DNA of 64,000 nt, taken from positions 89,838,385 through 89,902,384 of the forward strand of contig NC_035438.2 of NCBI RefSeq assembly GCF_002127325.2, in the 5' to 3' direction. Of the stretch, positions 60,054-64,000 are shown one piece after another; position 1 is the stretch's first letter, and each line of letters begins with the position of its first letter. The DNA comes from Helianthus annuus (lineage: Eukaryota > Streptophyta > Magnoliopsida > Asterales > Asteraceae). The notes beneath the pieces are model-generated. The model saw nothing but the letters and a program-made list of their open reading frames with translations. It was not told the DNA's origin and searched no databases. The position numbers and the translations under genes were made by a program.

Positions 60054-60592
60054 GGGAAATTGGTTTGTAATAATCCCAAGTAGATGTTATTGGTCATTGG
60101 CAGTTCCACCTTTGATTATTTCCCCTGCCAGTCCAACCTTTCACATACTTTTCCTCCACTGGTCCCCCGTTAGAAAAACTTAACGGAGTTAAGTTTTTTC
60201 CTAATTGCAAACAGATGTTTGTTTTAGGACTTTTGATCAGAACAATGATGCGAGTCGATTGATATAAAAAACATACCTCGAAACGGTGCTCCAAACGACG
60301 ATAACGGTGCTTCAATTCGAGTGTTTAAACTTCCAATTAACAAGAATCAAGTCATTTGGAGCACCGTTTCGAGGGAAGATTTATGTCAATCAACTCGTAT
60401 CGTCGTTCTGATCAAAAGCCCTAAAGCATTTGTTTGTAATTCGGAAAAAAACTTAGCTCCGTTAAGTTTTTTTTAACGGGGGACCGGTGGAGGAAAAATA
60501 GGTGAAAGGTTGGAGTGGCAGGGGGATTATTCAAAGGTGGGACTGCCAATAGCCAAAGACGTCTAGTATGGATTATTACAGACCAATTTCCC
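60054..60592. mobile_element. 539-bp foldback MITE, Mutator-like by TSD
   Basis: Arms pair nearly end to end. The first 23 bases start GGGAAATTGGTTTGTAATAA and the last 23 are their reverse complement with one mismatch. Long sub-segments pair throughout, such as ACGGTGCTCCAAA against the CATTTGGAGCACCGTTTCG side, and the loop is near 60320. A 9-base flank pair, TATGTAAAA (60045-60053) and TATATAAAA (60593-60601), differs at one base. A 9-bp TSD suggests Mutator-like. No ORF. Confidence 0.8.
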
Positions 60593-60601
60593 TATATAAA
60601 A

Positions 60602-60947
60602 TAATATGACTTATAGAATTTTGAAGTTCATTTATAAATTTCGCTAATAAGACTTATAGAATTTTGAAGTTCATTTATAAATTTCGCATTAGTTGAACAG
60701 GGAGATAGTATATATCGAACTTCTGATTATCTTAACCGAAATTATTTTTATGAAACATCTGAAAACTAAAACATTGTAACCCGTTAAAATTTTATTCCTT
60801 CACCGATCCTCGGTACTAAAAAACATATTCTATAATATAACAATTTGCGTAGGGTCTTAAGAACAGTTCCTGTTTCCCCGTTTTTCTGACCTACATCTGC
60901 CAGTCATTCTATTTATGTTCTTGACAGTGCGGCGAAGAGAAGTGAGA
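60602..60947. repeat. AT-rich gap with a direct duplication
   Basis: A ~40-base unit beginning GACTTATAGAATTTTGAAGT is present twice in tandem (60609 and 60650). The rest up to 60947 has nothing recognisable. Confidence 0.7.
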
Positions 60948-61637
60948 TGTGACAACTCGAAATTCCAAGATTCTATTTCGCATTTATTGCACGTTCTTGT
61001 ATTATATAGTTAATTGATTTCACAATTAGTTGCTATGAAATTATATAAGTTTTGATTGTTTGATTGTGCATAGTTGTTTGTTATTTGTGGAATTGGTAAA
61101 TATATGAACTTGGTGGTGAAATTAGGAAATGGTTATGAGATGGTGTGCATGTGTAAAATATAATACTTAGGGATGTAAATGGTAATTAGTGAAATCCTAG
61201 ATACTTAACCCTAATCTCAACTTCACTAATCACTCTTTCACAAAAACCAAAGCACGTACATTCATTTTCTCTAGCAATCATCATCACCAAATCATTGGCA
61301 AGACATCACAAGATTTATTTCTCTTCTTCTCTAGAATCAACACAAGGTAATTGTTAATGATTGTTTGTTGGTTATTGGATTGATATCAATTCTTGATTCT
61401 TGATTATGTATGCATGAAAAACCCTAGCTTCACATGTGATGTTTCTGTGTTTAAGGATCTCCGATTGTTGAGAAACGAATATGAATAGTTGTATGCTCGA
61501 TTATATTGTTCTTGTAATGATTTATTGATGATCATAGGTGGATTATCATGATGATGCCGTCAATATGAATAGAACTAGGGTTTGTTCGTATGCGTAACTG
61601 TTGAATGTTCACGTGTAACTGTTTCAATCGCCATTTG

Positions 61638-62470
61638 ATTGTCTGAGTTTTTGATAATATATGTTAGTCATGAGATAGTCTGAGTTTAACGATTAACATA
61701 TGTCTGAGTTTAATGATCTACATATGTCCGAGTTTATTTTATAAGACACCTAGCCCGACTTTATATACATATAAGATGGTCCGAGTTTGAATGCTTATTA
61801 CATGTCCGAGTTTAATGGATCACTTTGGACCGAGTTTAATGGAGCACTTGAGGACCGAGTTTAATGATGTTGTGTTGTCCGACTTTCTAAGTCTCCATGG
61901 TCCGAATTTATTGAAATAAATATGGACCGAGTTTTTGGTTCTGAATACTACCCGAGTTTAACCCCACACATGCATGGACCGAGTTTAAGAAAACTCACAT
62001 GGTCCGACTTTAAATGCTTGTCCGAGTTTAATCTTTAAATGCTTGTCCGAGTTTATTGTTAATTGTAAGTACGAGTTTGTGTATGTGTTTGGACCGAGTT
62101 TGTTTAGTATAGATGGACCGAGTTTATTCAATGAAGAAGGACCGAGTATATTAAATAAAAATCAAGTCCGAAGTTTATTAAAAACATGCGTGGTCCGAGT
62201 TTAAGAACTCATATGGTCCGAGTTTGGCAAGCCTTCCCTTAGTCCGACTTTGTTGTATCAAAACACCATGACCGAGTTTAATATGAGAATTCTTGCCCGA
62301 CTTTAAACCCCACCCCCATGGTCCGAAGTTGTTATAGAATGCCATATCTTGTCCGACTTTAAACACTTCATGTGGTCCGAGCTTCTATTAAGTATAGTCC
62401 GACTTTGAAATAAGATGTGATCCGAGTTTAACCCATGAGTAGTCCGACTTTCTTTGTTGAGCCTTGCCTG
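61638..62470. repeat. 33-unit array with GTCCGAGTTT core in D LTR
   Basis: I count about 33 copies of a core close to GTCCGAGTTT (GGACCGAGTTT, GTCCGACTTT and similar variants), spaced mostly 20-28 bases, with dissimilar AT-rich spacers. Two classes, CCGAGTTT and CCGACTTT, are mixed. Because the spacers are not repeats of one another it is not a simple satellite. Not seen at this density elsewhere in the window. Confidence 0.85.
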
Positions 62471-62814
62471 AATGTGTTAACATTTGAGTTTTACCATCTG
62501 TGTACTGTGTGATACAATAACAGCATGTACTATGTTCTGTTCTGCATGATATGATACCTGTGTTGCTGTAATTGTGGTATATTACTGTGTTTATGTGCAA
62601 ACCTTGTTAGATGAGTATGTAATCGATTATCACACACTGTTGATTGAACGCCAAGACTTGTAAACCCTAATTGATAATTGATTTCAAACACTTACATTAT
62701 ATCATGTGCAATATATCCTAGGTCGTGTGTAACGGACTTAGGCAATTGTTAAACCCTAGAGCATAGCATACCGAGCAAACCCAAGGTGAGTTCACACTCC
62801 TACTAAGGCATGGG

Positions 62815-63091
62815 ATTCCCGGGTCGTGGGAATGGGATAAAGGTTACCATTGACTAAGAACGTATATATGCTTTTCCTAGACTATCACCTACCATGGTCC
62901 TCGGATGTCAGGACGGTTCCGTAGGTTAGGATAACACCTACGTGGTCATATGCCAATTACTGCCTCGGATGTCAGGCACGCACGTAAAACCTACGTGTAC
63001 GCATTACTTACTTCTATCCTCGGTTGTGAAGGATACGTGCGTAAAACCTACGCACACCCCATACGCGCTACTGTTCTCGGATGAAGAACAG
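62815..63091 (+). repeat. Alternating hairpins with conserved loops in D LTR
   Basis: Stems and loops: ATTCCC (62815/62828); GTCCT loop CGGATGTC (62897-62914); CGTAGGT (62920/62936); TGCCT loop CGGATGTC (62961-62978); CACGTA loop AAACC (62981-62997); TATCCT loop CGGTTGTGA (63015-63035); GTGCGTA loop AAACC (63037-63055); CTGTTCT loop CGGATGA (63071-63091). Loops of the two types are conserved while stems differ on both sides. Confidence 0.85.
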
Positions 63092-63561
63092 GGATGATAC
63101 GAGTAGTTGATACGAATAGTCTAGTGGTCACATAACATGGGAAGCCCCCACCTGTATAACTTACTATTGGCCCAGTAGAGCCACCCGTTACTTACTGTTA
63201 CGCACTTACTTACTGTGAACTCGCTCAACTAGTTTGTTGATCATTCTGTTACATGCCTTGCAGATCGTTAGGTACTTGGAGCTTGCACTGGAGAAACGGG
63301 TCGTTGTGGACAAGGATCGTGGTTTCTACGTTGAACTATTATGACATTTAAAACTATTAACTATTGTTGGATTATTTACTATGCTTCCGCTACACTTTGA
63401 AACTATGGTTATGTTTTGAACACCTATCGTATTGGATGGATGGTTTACATTTATTTTACTTAATATTAATTACATGTTCAATATGATTGGTGGCTTGATC
63501 CTGGTCAGTCACGCTCCCAAGCGGTGATACTCCGCAGGTGGATTTTGGGGGTGTGACAGAT

Positions 63562-63574
63562 TGGTATCAGAGCC
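63562..63574 (+). other. D primer binding site
   Basis: TGGTATCAGAGCC, four bases after the LTR end (initiator tRNA-Met type). Confidence 0.85.
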
Positions 63575-63878
63575 AGGTTATAGAGAACTTGGTTTTAATA
63601 TGGAAAAACGTTTTTATTAAAACCAGACTATAACCAGAACAGTGCTCTCAACGATCCACAACGACGCTTCGCTCCACGTGCAAGACTCGACATCCTAGGT
63701 AATAAGGTTTATGTTTGTTACCTGCTTGCTAGAACTGCATAGAACTTTGCTCGTAGTATGCTTACATTACTTTGCTCACTACTTGTTATTGCTTGAGAAC
63801 ACTTACGTGCTTACACTCTTCTGTCATCGCACTATTCGCGAACTTTTCTCACTTATGTTGCCTTTGATGTGAAGATCA

Positions 63879-63986
63879 ATGGCCGCACGAATTAACATGA
63901 CTCAAGCCCAGCTAGAGGCTCTCATTGCTGCGGCAGTTGCAGCCGCTCAAGCAGGTAGTATATCCTGCAGTATAGACTCATACTAG
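63879..63986 (+). CDS. gag: D gag, N-terminal start (35 codons before a stop)
   Basis: ATG at 63879 opens a frame starting MAARINMTQAQLEALIAAAV, alanine/glutamine-rich, a typical plant Gypsy gag N-terminus. A TAG at 63984-63986 ends it. The sequence GCAGGTAGTATATCCTGCAG around 63950-63970 looks like a short hairpin or a splice-like site. It may be a lesion or an intron boundary; the window ends too early to tell. Confidence 0.5.
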   Translation: MAARINMTQAQLEALIAAAVAAAQAGSISCSIDSY

Positions 63987-64000
63987 GGTCTTTAGATCCT

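Larger units (their letters stand above)
60948..63558 (+). repeat. D LTR, 5' (element runs off right edge)
   Basis: 2611 bp, TGTGACAACT to GGTGTGACA, followed by an initiator tRNA-Met PBS (63562-63574). It contains a short UTR-like exon (about 61195-61346), a donor-like AAG|GTAATTG at 61347, the 33-unit word array and the covarying hairpins. E is a diverged relative. Confidence 0.85.

Noticed and set aside
61638..62470. CRISPR-like array
   Set aside because: Core only ~10 bases and degenerate, spacers irregular, inside a plant LTR; not a CRISPR.

Overview
The window is repeat-dominated plant nuclear DNA. The only host-gene sequence I recognise is two fragments (dynamin-related protein 1 and an EIN3-like factor) carried inside a Helitron. 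Clades and motifs suggest a eudicot, and the repeat style reminds me of Asteraceae, but that placement is weak inference. No intact host gene, tRNA, rRNA or CRISPR array was seen.

Layout: (1) 1-9235 is a DNA element with inverted, sub-repeated arms, split at 46-8778 by a three-LTR Copia-type element (447-bp LTRs, TSD AATCT). Its coding part is gag-like only. (2) 9236-10451 is AT-rich DNA with MITE-like units. (3) 10452-27304 is another small TIR element, split by a three-LTR Ty3/Gypsy-type array at 10688-27149: LTRs of about 3.1-3.2 kb, two 3.5-kb interiors, gag only. (4) 27305-28304 holds (TA)n and a further TIR element. (5) 28305-58464 is one ancient 678-bp solo LTR (F, TSD TATAC) blown apart by nested insertions. 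Athila-like element A (28359-55044) contains solo LTR E (32901-51645, TSD AAGTC). E contains Athila-like element B (33941-50137, TSD TCAGC). B has a Helitron (39517-43794) in its integrase. A minus-strand Copia-type element G (55497-58292) sits in the right part of F. (6) 58465-60947 is AT-rich DNA with a 539-bp Mutator-like foldback MITE. (7) 60948-64000 is the 5' LTR, PBS and gag start of Gypsy-type element D, which runs off the right edge.

Most elements look non-autonomous. Copia-1 and C have gag-type ORFs without pol, A has gag plus protease, and G has no ORF. B alone has RT, RNase H and integrase, all broken by stops, frameshifts and the Helitron.

The most interesting signal is not coding. 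Each LTR family carries its own short CG-containing word or hairpin, repeated many times in non-coding LTR or leader DNA. In four families the words lie close to the TATA box: paired CACG-N4-CGTG palindromes at a fixed 21-bp pitch in B, ATTCGTRCGAAT in G, GATTTCGCTCC in Copia-1, and CCCACGGT hairpins in A. In C and D the repeated structures are strings of hairpins downstream of the likely promoter. In D the loops are conserved while the stems change on both sides together. Predicted splice sites in C, A and D would place the PBS, and in C and D the hairpin region, inside a leader intron that ends near the gag ATG.
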